This document shows, in pieces, positions 22,779 through 33,217 of a stretch of 64,000 nucleotides of DNA. Where the stretch lies: positions 310,001 through 374,000 of the forward strand of contig MCGO01000031.1 of the NCBI GenBank assembly GCA_002104985.1, in the 5' to 3' direction. The stretch comes from Rhizoclosmatium globosum. Lineage: Eukaryota; Chytridiomycota; Chytridiomycetes; Chytridiales; Chytriomycetaceae. Made by a program: the position numbers and the translations under genes. Each line of letters begins with the position of its first letter. The first letter of the stretch is position 1. A model generated the notes under the pieces. The model was not told where the DNA came from and searched no databases. It worked only from the letters and a program-made list of their open reading frames with translations.

Positions 22779-23793
22779 ATGTCAGAATCAAACGGCATAG
22801 ACTGGTTGTCCTTTCTGTCAAGTATGAATCCAGCTGCATCTGCTGATTTGGGAGTGGAATCTGACGCTACTTTGAATCGAAATGTTTCTATAGTGGAAGA
22901 CCCACTTGCACTGCCGCCGCCGAAAGTATAAAAGAGAAACTAAAATAAGGTTCGATTATGTATCTAACCTGCTCTTCTGTCAGAGACGAGGTCGAAAGCC
23001 TGTTAACAACGAACCCGCAAACAAAAAGATTGCGATGCAAAGAGCAAGCGCCAAAGCATTCCGTGAGCGGCGAGAGAAGTATGTGTTAACTTTAATATCT
23101 ATCCTCACGATTACTAATGTAGGTATGTGGAAAACTTGGAATCGACTGTCAAACATCTTCAACAAGTCCAAAGAGACTCCGAAGCAATAAGAATTCGACT
23201 CGAACAACTTCAAAGAGAAAATGAACTGCTCAAACAAGTCTCGTTTGCCTACAACTCCTCAATGGCGATTGCATTTGGGACAGCTCCCTCAGAGTTACCA
23301 AACCAGCCTCAAGCTTCAACGGCATATCAGATTCCAGTCAATACAGCCCCACACTTCGCTATAAATCTTATGCTGATACTCATCAAAATGTCGTAATGCC
23401 AACATCAGAGCTCGACCAATTATTTTCAACGTCATTGCCGCTTGTGCCAGAAGACCACGAATTTATTGATCCCCACACTGCATTTGTGAAGCGATCCTTG
23501 AAGAGCGTGGTGTCATTAGTATTCTCGGAATCCTTAGTAAATGAATATTGTGTACTTCTTAAGGTGAGTGAAACCTACGCAAAATTAACACGTACAAACA
23601 CTAATTCATGAATTCAAACATAGGAGTACTTAATGTATTGCACGAAACAAGCACCGTTGAGTATTGTGATTATCGTCATTCGGGGTTGCAACAGAAGCAA
23701 ACTCAGATACTGGCTTTGTTGGAAACAGAGGAGGAAAAGAGATTAGTTCAAAGTCTATTCGATACAGTCAAAGCACAGTATATCGATGTATGA
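22779..23793 (+). CDS. bZIP transcription factor, type A tail
   Basis: Exons 22779-22925, 22984-23078 and from 23123 have clear GT-AG borders. The protein has MSESNGIDWLSFLSSM, then RRGRKPVNNEPANKKIAMQR, the basic region ASAKAFRERREK and the zipper YVENLESTVKHLQQVQ... RLEQLQRENELLKQ. Near 23358 the frame moves to -1 (SYADTHQNVVMPTSELDQLF). The tail continues with LPLVPEDHEFIDPHTAFVKR and a GTGAGT intron at about 23563-23623. One further -1 change lies in the last exon, which ends FDTVKAQYIDV. It is the only plus-strand bZIP between 17 and 46 kb. Confidence 0.65.
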
Positions 23794-23876
23794 GCACCAA
23801 GATTTATTATGGTGGCAGTATGCTATATGCTTATGAATTGTTCAATGCAAATAAACAATAAATGAAGTGGGTATAA

Positions 23877-24600
23877 CTATGATGGCCTGTGACGGTTGAA
23901 TACAGGTACAAGAACTTGATTCTTGATGTCCTCAATCACGCGAAGAACCAGTTCCCTCTCGCCAGCGATCAGAAACGTTCCTCGTCGAATAATAGCGTAA
24001 TGTACGTATTGGATTCTCGCGAGAGTACGCTGATGCGGCAGTTTCAGTTCCAACTCGCAAAGGAATTGCTGCTCTCAAATATTAGGCCAGTCAAGTCCCA
24101 ATTTTAACAAAAGGACTTGCATGATATAGGCCAAACATTTCGGTGAGAATCCGTGGCTCATTTCTGAACATTGTGACTTGTTGGAGTTGTTGCTGCAAAC
24201 TATTCAAGATCAACCACTCTGCGATGGGAGTTGCATCTGTGGCTGAGAGAGTATATCGGACCATGTAAGATCTGTTTGAAAGTATGATGCGCTTGCTCCA
24301 AAAGTTAGAGTTGGAAGGCCTATTAGGCTACCAAGGCCAATAGGCTGGCTCGAATGGGAAACAGAGAGCTGATTATGCTTCCTTAAACAACATTTCACCA
24401 AAGAACTCAGATATTACCTGTTGCGAGCCAGGGTTGGTGTGCGAATGGGGTTGATCTCCTGACTGAACATTGGCATCGCTTTGGTCAATATCGTATGGAT
24501 CCGGTTGATCCATGAGCTCAAGTTGGACTTCGTTATTCTTGGCATCCAAAAGGGCTGTGGCAGTTTTTTGGGCAACCGTATTTATCTGTTGGGGCCATTA
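23877..24600 (-). CDS. Unresolved multi-exon gene
   Basis: Three coding-like stretches are visible: LLDAKNNEVQLELMDQPDPY (about 24420-24600), SLQQQLQQVTMFRNEPRILT followed by EMFGLYHAS, and a final frame ending at 23877 with IRRGTFLIAGERELVLRVIE. The second stretch resembles the IPSL helix of the bZIP type A tail. No basic region was found. It may be a decayed bZIP or an unrelated gene; exon borders could not be fixed. Confidence 0.25.
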
Positions 24601-24799
24601 CAAAATAGATTGGTTTGACAGATTACAAATGAAATGGACAATTACGAAAGCCCCCACGACATTCTAGGCCATTCTCCGTACATCTAGAATCTCATTAAAG
24701 GCTGAGTTACGTTGAAGAAGTCCTCGAGTAGTCTATAAACGTATTAGCCAGCCATAAGAATGTATTACACTGATTTTATTATGCGTATGAATAATCCAA

Positions 24800-25836
24800 C
24801 TATATCTCAAGCTTCTTGAACCGAGGATTCGGTGCACAAACTTCGTCAATATCGCACATGAACTCGTCCTTTACAGCATCAAATATCGATACTGCTGTGG
24901 TAACGTCCTGCTGAGATGGTTTACACTTTTCAACCAACTTTCCCTGCGCTATCAATATTTTCCCGTACGTGAAGCGACAAAAGAATGGATTCACTTCTTG
25001 TGTGAGGAAACCGAGGAACGTCTTTGTGAAGGACAAAGTTTAGTTCTTACAAGGATGGAGAGTCAAAAAAACAACTTACAACATAATGATCGTACAGAGT
25101 ATCAACGAGCTTTGGATCGTTTGCTAAAGAGGGGATCGCGTATAAAGCCTTTTTGATTTTGTGGAAAGGTATTTCAACGACACTCTCTGGCGTTGGCGGC
25201 TCAATCAAAGGGGAGTTCAGGAGAACTTCAAGGTCAGAATCTGTTGACGAGACACTACTTGCGTCGGCGTAAGACTGGATGAATGTTGTTGATGGTAGCG
25301 GAATAGGGTCGAATATGAATAAATCGTCGAACTGAGTCTCTGATGAGAAAACTGATGGAGGCGATACTTCAGAATCAGTGGCGAAATTGAAATCAAAGTT
25401 GTAGTTGTTCCCGTCCATGGTGGTAAATGAGGCTGCCAATGCCTTCAGTGCCTGGTTTTCAGACTCCAAGAATGCCAGCCTTTCTTGAAGAAATGCTCTA
25501 TATTCTGGAGTTTGTTGGAGCTTCAGTTGCTGCAGAGTATCTTCAAGGCCTTTTACGTATCTGAATAGGGGGATTAGATGGATGCTTGAGCTAGTGCGCC
25601 TTACGTACTGTTCCTTCTTTTCCTTATACTTTGCTGTGGCCGCCCGTACTTGTGCTATACGTTTAGTCTGTGGAAGTCGAAAGACATTAGTGATTAGGAG
25701 GCCTTCAAACGCCCCCTTCCCCTTGCCCCCAACTTACCGCAGGCTCTGTATTGGTGGGTTTCCGGCCTCTATTTGACTTTGTCTTTGTCGGTAGAGGTCC
25801 GCCGTACCAGGCATGGTTGCCAATATGGAAGTTCAT
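24800..25836 (-). CDS. bZIP transcription factor, type A tail, intact
   Basis: Every exon joins without a frame change, so this is a good reference for the family. MNFHIGNHAW and NRGRKPTNTEPA are followed by an intron. The basic region is TKRIAQVRAATAKYKEKKEQ, with a second intron just before YVKGLEDTLQQL. The zipper ends ERLAFLESENQALK. An acidic middle leads to the tail: LLNSPLIEPPTPESVVEIPF, YAIPSLANDPKLVDTLYDHY, an intron, FCRFTYGKILIAQGKLVEKC and IFDAVKDEFMCDIDEV. The basic region keeps the pattern but has Thr-Ala-Lys-Tyr where PAP1 has Arg-Ala-Phe. Confidence 0.75.
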
Positions 25837-25999
25837 TGGTTTAAGGCAAATTCGAAAACAAAAGGTTTGCAATCCAAGCCATTCCAAATCACAGCGATGT
25901 TTTACGGCTGCATCGGACTAACGAATTACAAAGCAATCAAAACATGAGAGACACCTGCTGGAAGTGGGGTTCGATTTGGAAATGAAGGTAATAATATAT

Positions 26000-27107
26000 T
26001 CAAACTACAATCTTTTGCAACTCAGGATCGTTTGACAAGACGTCGTCAATATCAATCCTAAATTCCTTCTTGATGGCTTCGAAAAGTTTCATGACTTTTC
26101 CCATATCCTCCACATTCGAAATACACTTATTGATTACTTGTCCTTGAGCCACCTGAATTCTTCCGAAATTTATGCGACAGAACATTGGGTTATCGGCGTC
26201 GGTTTTGTGAAGGATGAAGCTCTATGTGGAAATGAGTAACTATCCGTTAAACCAGACACAAACTAACTGTGTAATATCCAAAGAGCTCCTCAATTAAAGC
26301 ACATTCGTTCACCAGCGACGGAATAGCCTTAATCGTGCGACGCATTTTGGAGAGATATCCTTCCACGACCTTTTCACAGCTGGAACCACCGGAAGTGGTG
26401 TATTCAACAGGGCTTCGAGCTCTGGATCAAGGCTAAAAACAGACTGCCCAATATTCCAATCCTTATGCGTCTCCAAAAACGTATCCATGGCGACAGGAGG
26501 AGGAGAAGAATCCGAAAAGAGAGCCTGCGTCAAAGTCTGATCCATGTCCAAATCAGACCAAGAGAAGAGGGATGTCCCAGGCGGTGATATTTCTTGAGCA
26601 ATAGAAAGTTGAGAAACAGCCGCGGGAAGAGTCGCCGGAACAGGTGCAGGAACGGGAGCAGTAAATGTGAATGCCATCTGCTTCAAAAGAGCATTCTCGC
26701 CTTCCAGCTGCTGAACTCGCTGATGTAAGGCATCCACCTGAGAAGATCCACTTTGAAGCTGCTTCAAAGTTGCTTCGAGATCGGCAACGTATCTATAAAG
26801 AATGTTTAAGGACAGGTAGGGTATCTTTGAATCCTCACTTTTCCTTTCGCTCTCGGTATGCCCGCGCTGCCGACCTCACTTGCGCGATACGCTTACTCTA
26901 ATAAACATGTTAGAAGACAGCCTAGGGTTCACGGCTTAGGGCTGACGGACTTACAGCAGGCTCTGTGTTGGCTGCCTTACGCCCTCTCTTTGACGCACCC
27001 TTTGTCGTTTCTTCCACTACTTCAGTGGGTGTTGGAATGGAAGCAACTTGCTGAAGAGACGTGGTTGAAGGTGTCAAAAACAGGTTTCCGCCAAACAGGT
27101 CCGTCAT
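26000..27107 (-). CDS. bZIP transcription factor, type A tail
   Basis: The start is MTDLFGGNLFLTPS. SKRGRKAANTEPA, an intron and a basic region KRIAQVRSAARAYRERE follow, with a second intron before YVADLEATLKQL. The zipper ends QQLEGENALLKQMAFTF. An acidic middle (DMDQTLTQALFSD) and LLNTPLPVVP lead into a -1 frame change at about 26375. Past it the tail is conserved: SCEKVVEGYLSKMRRTIKAI, then LIEELFGYY, an intron and FCRINFGRIQVAQGQVINKC. The sequence across the break matches LPVAPSCEQV in the intact relative at 28283, which shows that one base is missing here. Confidence 0.7.
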
Positions 27108-27153
27108 CTTTTTCGAATCAAAACACAAAATGATTTGTATTCCCTTTGTTGCT

Positions 27154-28198
27154 TTAATGTTCCGCTTTCAAGTCCGTGGATTCCTCCTCAATCAAGTACT
27201 TGCGTTTGACTGTGTGAAATACGTACAAGACCTTGTCCAAGTCCTGCGGTGCTGGAACACACTTTTCTAAAAGCTTTCCCTCGGTGATTTTAATCATCCC
27301 AAATTTGTATTTGCATATGGTGGGTGTTCGCTCCGTTGCTGAGTCGGTCCAAGCCTGAACGACTTGGTTAATACACTGACAAGAAAGCCACACCTCTCAC
27401 CATATAATGCTCAATCAACTCATCAACAAGGGGATGTTCAGCCGCTAAAGATGGAGTCTCTTTCAAGATCTTTGAGACCCCAATAAAATGCGGAGCAATC
27501 ACATCTTTGGCTGTTGGTGGAATCAGCAAAGGAGTATTGACGAGCTGAGCAAGCACTTGGGATGGGGTCAAAGATGAATTAAATGCAGTATTTGTTGACG
27601 AAGCAGGTAGGTCGCCAATAAATCGTCCAGATTCAAGTTGTTGTGTGTGTCCTTGAAGGTCTCAAACTGAAGCGACGGGATCATATCATTTGCAGGAAAT
27701 AAATCATCAAGACTAAATGGCGATGCAGAACCACTTTGGAGAGGGGTACTGTTGGAGTGACCAGTGGCTGAGGGATAGTTGTAGTTTGCAACAAGTCTGG
27801 GGCAGCGGTCAATGGGTTGAATGTAAATGTAACTTGTCTAAGCAGAGCGTTTTCAGCTTCCAGCGCTGCCACTCGTTGACGGAGTTCCTCGGTTGGTTGG
27901 GATCCCTGCCACCTGCGTCAGCCAACCTCAAGTCCCAGCTTCCAGACCCAACAAACCTTTCCAAGCTCGGCAATAGCGGCTTCAAGGTCTCGGACATACT
28001 GCTCCTTTCTTTCGCGGAACTTGCGGGACGCCTAGGAGGGTATACAGGATAAGTTTGATTTCAAATGCCATCTAAGGTACAGTTCAGCCTAACCTCGCGC
28101 TGTTGAGCAATCTTCTTTGTTGCTGGCTCATCGTCTGCTTGCTTGCGTCCGCCTGCGTGGCCTTTCCGTTTTGTGCCAGTGGCTTCAAGGTCACTCAT
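27154..28198 (-). CDS. bZIP transcription factor, type A tail
   Basis: MSDLEATGTKRKGHAGGRKQ is followed by ATKKIAQQRE, an intron (about 28035-28093), ASRKFRERKEQYVRDLEAAI and another intron. The zipper is LRQRVAALEAENALLRQVTF. The frame moves to -1 near 27745 (SGSASPFSLDDLFPANDMIP) and again near 27625. The tail begins VNTPLLIPPTAKDVIAPHF and KILKETPSLAAEHPLVDELI, with an intron before INQVVQAWTDS. It ends YKFGMIKITEGKLLEKC and a charged tail. Transcription regulator by family. Confidence 0.68.
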
Positions 28199-28282
28199 TT
28201 TTGCCAAACTTACTACAGAGATTGATTATTGTATATTTAGAGAATGCGAAAACACTATGTTTTGTTTGTATAAGGATGTAAA

Positions 28283-29409
28283 TCAGAGAGAGAAAATGTC
28301 GTCTAAGCAGTCAAAGGTGAACTTGACAGTGTCAATGTCAGAACTGGTTGTGCACTTTGCCAGTAACGCCGAATGAATGGCATGAATCTTCGCATCAGTT
28401 ACTGGTCGCTCCTCCTTGTTGATGGTGAAGCATTCGTACAATCCGCATAACTCATCGATAGTAGCTTTCTCTCCACTCAAAGATGGAAGCAGTGTCAAAT
28501 GCTTCACGAATTCAAAAGGATCCGGGTAATTCACTTCAAAGTTGATGTCGTATTCCTTCTTGACGTTCTGAAACATCTTTTCCGCCAAGAACGTGTCAAG
28601 CGTGTCCCGCGAACATACATCCAAGATCTTTGTTTGAGCCTTCTTGATTCGCCCAATCGAAATACGACATTGTAGAGGATTCTTCTCTCTCGTCTTAAAC
28701 TCCAAGTTCCGGATGTACCATCTCACAAGCTCGTCAACCAATTCCGGTTTATCTTTAAGGCTTGGGATAGCCTTCATCTTTGTCATAACTCCACTGAATA
28801 AAGGCTGAATCACTTGCTCACACGACGGCGCAACGGGGAGTGGTGTGTTGCAAGTATTCAACAGAGCTCTCAAATCGTCATTCCCTCCCAACAGCTGCTC
28901 CAAATCCCAGTCCGGATGCATCCCCGTAAACGTATCAAACTGCATTCCAGGCAGGAGGTCCGGCGTAAGCTGCAGAAGTGGGTCCACATTGATCGGCGAC
29001 ATTTCGCCCATTCCAAGCAGAGGAGCAGCAACCAATGGCGCGGATGTCAAATCAAAGAGCCCAAATTGCGCTTGACGAAGCTGCTGGTTCTCCGCCTCTA
29101 ACTGCGCAACACGGTCTCGCAAAGCGTTGGCTTCCGCTGTTCCGGCTTTCAACGACTCAACAGTCGCCTCCAACTCTTGAAGGTACTTTTGCTTACGTTC
29201 ACGGTAGGCTCTTGCATTGACACGCACTTGGGCTATGCGTTTTGTCTTGAGTGTTTCAAATCAGTTTCTGTGGTCAAGTTTGGATTACGAAAGTTACACA
29301 CCGCTGGTTCCTCGTCTGTTTGCTTACGTCCGGGCCCCCCTTTGCGCTTAAGAGGTTGCAACTCTTCGCCGTTCGAACTGCCATTGCTGCTGAGACTATC
29401 TTGGTGCAT
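28283..29409 (-). CDS. bZIP transcription factor with duplicated type A tail, intact
   Basis: Exon 1 (from 29409) encodes GGPGRKQTDEEPA. After one intron the rest is a single open exon. The basic region is TKRIAQVRVNARAYRERKQK and the zipper YLQELEATVESLKAGT... VAQLEAENQQLRQ. The middle has FDTFTGMHPDWDLEQLL. The tail has LPVAPSCEQVIQPLF, MKAIPSLKDKPELVDELVRW, LQCRISIGRIKKAQTKIL and EKMFQNVKKEYDINF. A second, diverged copy of the helical unit follows: KHLTLLPSLSGEKATIDELC and KIHAIHSALLAKC, ending CLDDIFSL. No other member shows this duplication. It is the best undamaged type A sequence in the window. Confidence 0.82.
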
Positions 29410-29624
29410 GGGCTGAATGTTATGATTCGAAGGAAATTTTCGGGATATCTCAACGAAACACCCCCGAAATGGTATCCAATTGATGAATGGATTTCAAATA
29501 AATCAGATACCACAGAAGTTGGGGAAGCTTTGAGTGCATGATACTGTGTGAGTTGCGTTAAGAGCTTTCAACCGTTTCTCGTTTGACTAATCATTGCAAC
29601 GTGGCAGTTATGAAAAGGTGTATA

Positions 29625-29888
29625 CTATATCGATTTATTTTGTATGAACATAAGCATTTCGAGCAGGTTCTTGTTTTCAGCCTCTGTCTGCTCAAGCCGC
29701 AGCCGCAACTTTCGATTTTCGTCTTCCAAGCTAGACATCCTTGCCACTTTCTCTTCTAGTTCTTGAATATATATTGCCTGCTTTATACGAAACTTTCGAG
29801 CGTTCTCTCGGTTCTGTTCTCGCCGAGCTTGAGATATTGGCTTTGTGGTCGAGTCACTGGTGTTGGCATCTTGATGGCTGCTAGCCAT
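29625..29888 (-). CDS. Minimal bZIP protein (87 residues)
   Basis: One exon. The basic region QNRENARKFRIKQAIYIQEL is followed by a four-heptad zipper, LEEKVARMSSLEDENRKLRL and LEQTEAENKNLLEML, and then the stop. There is no activation region or tail. The frame is intact. A protein of this form could act as a DNA-binding partner or competitor of the larger bZIPs; this is inference. Confidence 0.75.
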   Translation of the reverse strand: MASSHQDANTSDSTTKPISQARREQNRENARKFRIKQAIYIQELEEKVARMSSLEDENRKLRLRLEQTEAENKNLLEMLMFIQNKSI

Positions 29889-30058
29889 TTAAAATGCTAT
29901 CAGTTTTTTGGAGAGTTCAAACGAAGGAAAAAGCCATGCTTGTTTGGTCTTGTCTCCCATGATTTTTATGAGCCCCACGAAATGAAAAGACACAACATAC
30001 TGTCTGCTTGCAAAATGAAAGTTTATTGAGATATATAAAGGAGAAGAGATATTTCGTG

Positions 30059-30607
30059 TTAAAACAGAGTAAAATCGTAGTTGCCCACTGCTCCAAATTG
30101 CGGCACTGGCTGAAGAACTTGTATTCCATTCACCCCAGCCAGCAAACTACTAGTCACCGGTGGAATAGAATACGCCCACGAATTAATAAACTGCTGCCCA
30201 TCCCCAGACACAACCCCTTGCCCCACCGCCGTCGTCGTCGTTGTCGTCGTTGGTTGAAACGAAAACGCAACAGCCCTCAACAACGCATTCTCACTCTCCA
30301 ACGCCAAAAGCCTCTCCCTCAACCCCTGCGTCTCAACAGCCTCCCGTTCCTTCAACTCCTTCAACTGCGTCTCCAAGTTCTCCAAGTGAATACGCTGGCG
30401 TTCGCGGAATGCACGGGCGGCTTCCCGTTTCTGGTTCTGCCGTTTGGTGAATGCAGGGGTTTCAGCGAGTTTGCGGCCTTTCTTCTTTGGTTGGGTGGTG
30501 GAGGGTGGTTCGCTGGAGTCGTAGCCGTCTAGTGATGAGCTGGATTGTGTTGGGGTGGGTGGGTACGGCTCGGTTATGGGATTGGATGTCTTTGTCACAC
30601 GGGGCAT
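30059..30607 (-). CDS. bZIP transcription factor, no helical tail
   Basis: The start at 30607 (MPRVTKTSNPITE) is chosen; the frame is open upstream to 30781. A Ser/Pro-rich start leads to KKKGRKLAETPAFTKRQNQK, the basic region REAARAFRERQRIHLENLET and the zipper QLKELKEREAVETQGLRERL plus LALESENALLRAVAF. A Thr run and a short hydrophobic C-terminus (VPQFGAVGNYDFTLF) end the protein. Single exon, intact. It is closest to the gene at 32645 (RAFRERQRIHL in both). Confidence 0.78.
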   Translation of the reverse strand: MPRVTKTSNPITEPYPPTPTQSSSSLDGYDSSEPPSTTQPKKKGRKLAETPAFTKRQNQKREAARAFRERQRIHLENLETQLKELKEREAVETQGLRERLLALESENALLRAVAFSFQPTTTTTTTAVGQGVVSGDGQQFINSWAYSIPPVTSSLLAGVNGIQVLQPVPQFGAVGNYDFTLF

Positions 30608-30838
30608 ATTGGAGGGGATCGCTGAGTTTTCGGGAGGATCTTTTTGAATGACGTGGGGATCTTTCGCTTTCGGGAAGGTGTATTGAGTTGCTGCCGAGCT
30701 TTTTTGGAAAATTTTGGCCGGCTGTTGCGTAAGCCAGGGGCTCACGTCAGCGCCAGCGCTCGATTTGGCGCTTGTAGTCACTTACCCACGATTTATTATT
30801 AATTCTATAGAACAACATTTATAGAAACTATTTTTCAT

Positions 30839-31384
30839 TCATGTCTTGTGCTTTAGTTTGGGCTCTTCCTGGACAGGAGATACAACAATAATTGGAGGAG
30901 GGTTATCATAAACAAGGTGTTGAGGCCGAGTGTTGGGTATTACAGGCATAGAAGGCGTTGAATCGACCGTTAGTTTTTGCAGTTGCAGCAAGTTATAGTT
31001 CTCCGCTTCAAGTTGTTGGATCCGGACCTTCAACTGCTCATTCTCCACGCTGTTCCCACCTTCTTTGCTCAAAAGACTCTCCAACTTCATCTCGAGCTCT
31101 TGTTTATACGCCGTCTACTCCAAGCTTTTTAGTGTGGGTTGGAAATAAGGAGCGGACTCTTCCGGCCAATTTACCTTTTTTTGTCTGTGAAGTTTACTCG
31201 CAACTTTGTTCTGCTCTTTTCGTTTTTCTTTATCGAATCGTCGTATGCTCGTTTGGTTTCGGTTGTGTTGGGTCAGATGAGGATGCTCGGATGTGGTGAG
31301 AGTGAATGTATCGTCGTCGCTTTGATCCGAGCTGGCAGACAGGCTGCTTGAGTGACTGTGGCTTCGATTGCTGCTACTTCGCAT
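30839..31384 (-). CDS. bZIP protein of the ERRKEQNK type
   Basis: Exon 1 has a Ser-rich start and the basic region EKRKEQNKVASKLHRQKK. A GTAAAT...GTAG intron (about 31108-31174) leads to AYKQELEMKLESLL and the zipper QLKVRIQQLEAENYNLLQLQ. The tail is short and proline-rich. The basic region differs from the PAP1-like members and pairs this gene with the one at 31730. Intact. Confidence 0.72.
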
Positions 31385-31729
31385 ATTGGTAACCAGAGTT
31401 GTGTGATTTCGCAATGACTTTTGTTTCAGTTGCCCGGAACTACTTTGGGCTTGACCGGTTTGATGCTCATCGGACTAGTGGAGATGGAGACACAAATTTG
31501 CGTCTCTCGCTTGTTGCACCAAAAATACGGGCTCCTGCCCCTGTTGTCAAAATGAGTTTCTGATATCATTCATTAGAAATCACGTTGGCTTTCGATGGTG
31601 AATGGGAGTCATAATAACACTTTTTTGAACCCACTAATCAAACTTATTCTAGTTTGTCATGGTACAGTAATACTGACAAATCCAGCAAACAAAAACAGTT
31701 CCAGATGTTTATGAAATGACTTGCGTTTA

Positions 31730-32285
31730 TTACATGCCTTGCTCTGCACCTCCAAAACTCCAGTCAGCCTGCTGATGATGATGAAAGTCCCCCCATTTAA
31801 CCAATCCAGATCCCTGCTCCAACTGATTCTCATACCCACTTGGATGTCCAAACAAACTTGTATCTGCAGCGACAGACCTCCAGCACAACCCAAAGACCCC
31901 ATTTCACTGTTTATCTTCATCACATGATCCAGATGACCCTGAGCTTGATGCTGAAGATGATGATGCTGATGCTGATGCTGCTGCATCCCCAACATTTGCA
32001 TCATATTCCCATTCTCAACTTCCAACTGCCGTATCCGTTCCAACAACATTGGTTCTCGGCACTGAACGGACTCCTACTACTACCACCACTACCATCGCCA
32101 CCATTACTACCGCTCGTCAAAGCCTCAAGTCTCGCCTCAAGTTCCTGTCGATACGCTTCCTTCTTTTGTCGATGGACACGAGACGCAATCTTGTTCTGTT
32201 CCTTGCGCCTCTCGGTGGATCGTCGCTGGTAGACCCGTTTCGGTTTTGTAGGGCTGTTTGTGATCGTAGGTGAAGAAGAAGTCAT
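31730..32285 (-). CDS. bZIP protein of the ERRKEQNK type, His/Gln-rich
   Basis: MTSSSPTITNSPTKPKR is followed by the basic region ERRKEQNKIASRVHRQKKEA and YRQELEARLEAL, a Gly/Ser linker and ENQ. Then a -1 change near 32050 leads to MLLERIRQLEVENGNMMQML. A His/Gln run encoded by GATGCT-like repeats follows. A second -1 change near 31850 opens a C-terminus rich in Gly, Trp and His that ends at 31730. It is paired with the gene at 30839 by its basic region. Confidence 0.6.
31945..31985 (+). repeat. GATGCT-type trinucleotide repeat in coding sequence
   Basis: Tandem GATGATGCT/GCT units. Read on the minus strand they encode the His/Gln run of the surrounding bZIP gene. Confidence 0.6.
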
Positions 32286-32644
32286 GGTGCCTGGTGGAGG
32301 TGTCAGGTCGAAGGAGGTGAAGGGCATGCAAAGATGGACAGTGGGAGATGAGGGGAAGTTGCAAGAAAGAGCTCTTGGAAAAAAATTTATGCACACCCCC
32401 AATGGAATTTTTCTCCGATCTTCTAATTTTGGCGATATCACAATTTGCAGCTCGGCAAGTTTTTGGTTGTATTGCGCACTAGTGTAGCCACTCTTTGGAT
32501 GGTACGGAAAGTGAGGTTCTAGAACAAGCAAAAGAAAGAACATTTGCAATGAATATGATGATATTATTGGTTTTGTACATAATGGCTTAAAGAACAGCAT
32601 AGCAACTAGACTAGAATGAATGATGAGAATAGTGATAAGACCGT

Positions 32645-33217
32645 TCAATTGCTTGAGGCTTGGGGATGATGATGCAACAAGCTACTGAAGTTGATGTTTA
32701 CCCCGGCAGACACAGGACTCAGGGCTGGAAGCGAGCGATCAAAGATCAGCAAATCGTTGATGTTCGAGTGCGGCATAAAGAAGGTAGGCGAGCAAGCTAC
32801 AGAGGGTGGAGAGGCTGGCAGCTTCGCCGAGGCATTTGAAGCAAATGAGAAGGAGGCCTCCCGCAACCGCCTGTTCTGCAACTCCAACTGTTCCAGTCGT
32901 TCCTTCAGAGCCCTGTTCTCGATCGCGTCTCTTTGTTCGAGATCCCTGACCCGTTGTTCGAGTTGTTGAAGGTGGATGCGTTGTCGCTCTCTGAATGCCT
33001 TTGCCGCCTCTTTCTTCTGCACCTGGCGCCTTCGGTCTTTGTCCAATCCAACTGAAGAAGTGCCTTTGCGGACTCGTCGGACCGGCTTTGGCGCTTCCGC
33101 CGAATCCGAAGTTGTGTCCGAGTCGCTGCGGTACACATTTGACGACGACGACGACGGCGACTCGGCGGCTTCGTAGTTGGTCTTCGCAGATGTTGTTCGA
33201 GGCTCGGATCGCGGCAT
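32645..33217 (-). CDS. bZIP transcription factor, intact, single exon
   Basis: MPRSEPRTTSAKTNYEAAES starts the protein, although the frame is open to 33355. The basic part is DKDRRRQVQKKEAAKAFRER. The zipper is QRIHLQQLEQRVRDLEQRD, then LKERLEQLELQNRRLREASF. The C-terminus is Ser/Pro-rich with PTFFMPHSNINDLLIF. The type A tail is absent. It starts 114 bp from a perfect CRE palindrome. Confidence 0.8.
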   Translation of the reverse strand: MPRSEPRTTSAKTNYEAAESPSSSSSNVYRSDSDTTSDSAEAPKPVRRVRKGTSSVGLDKDRRRQVQKKEAAKAFRERQRIHLQQLEQRVRDLEQRDAIENRALKERLEQLELQNRRLREASFSFASNASAKLPASPPSVACSPTFFMPHSNINDLLIFDRSLPALSPVSAGVNINFSSLLHHHPQASSN

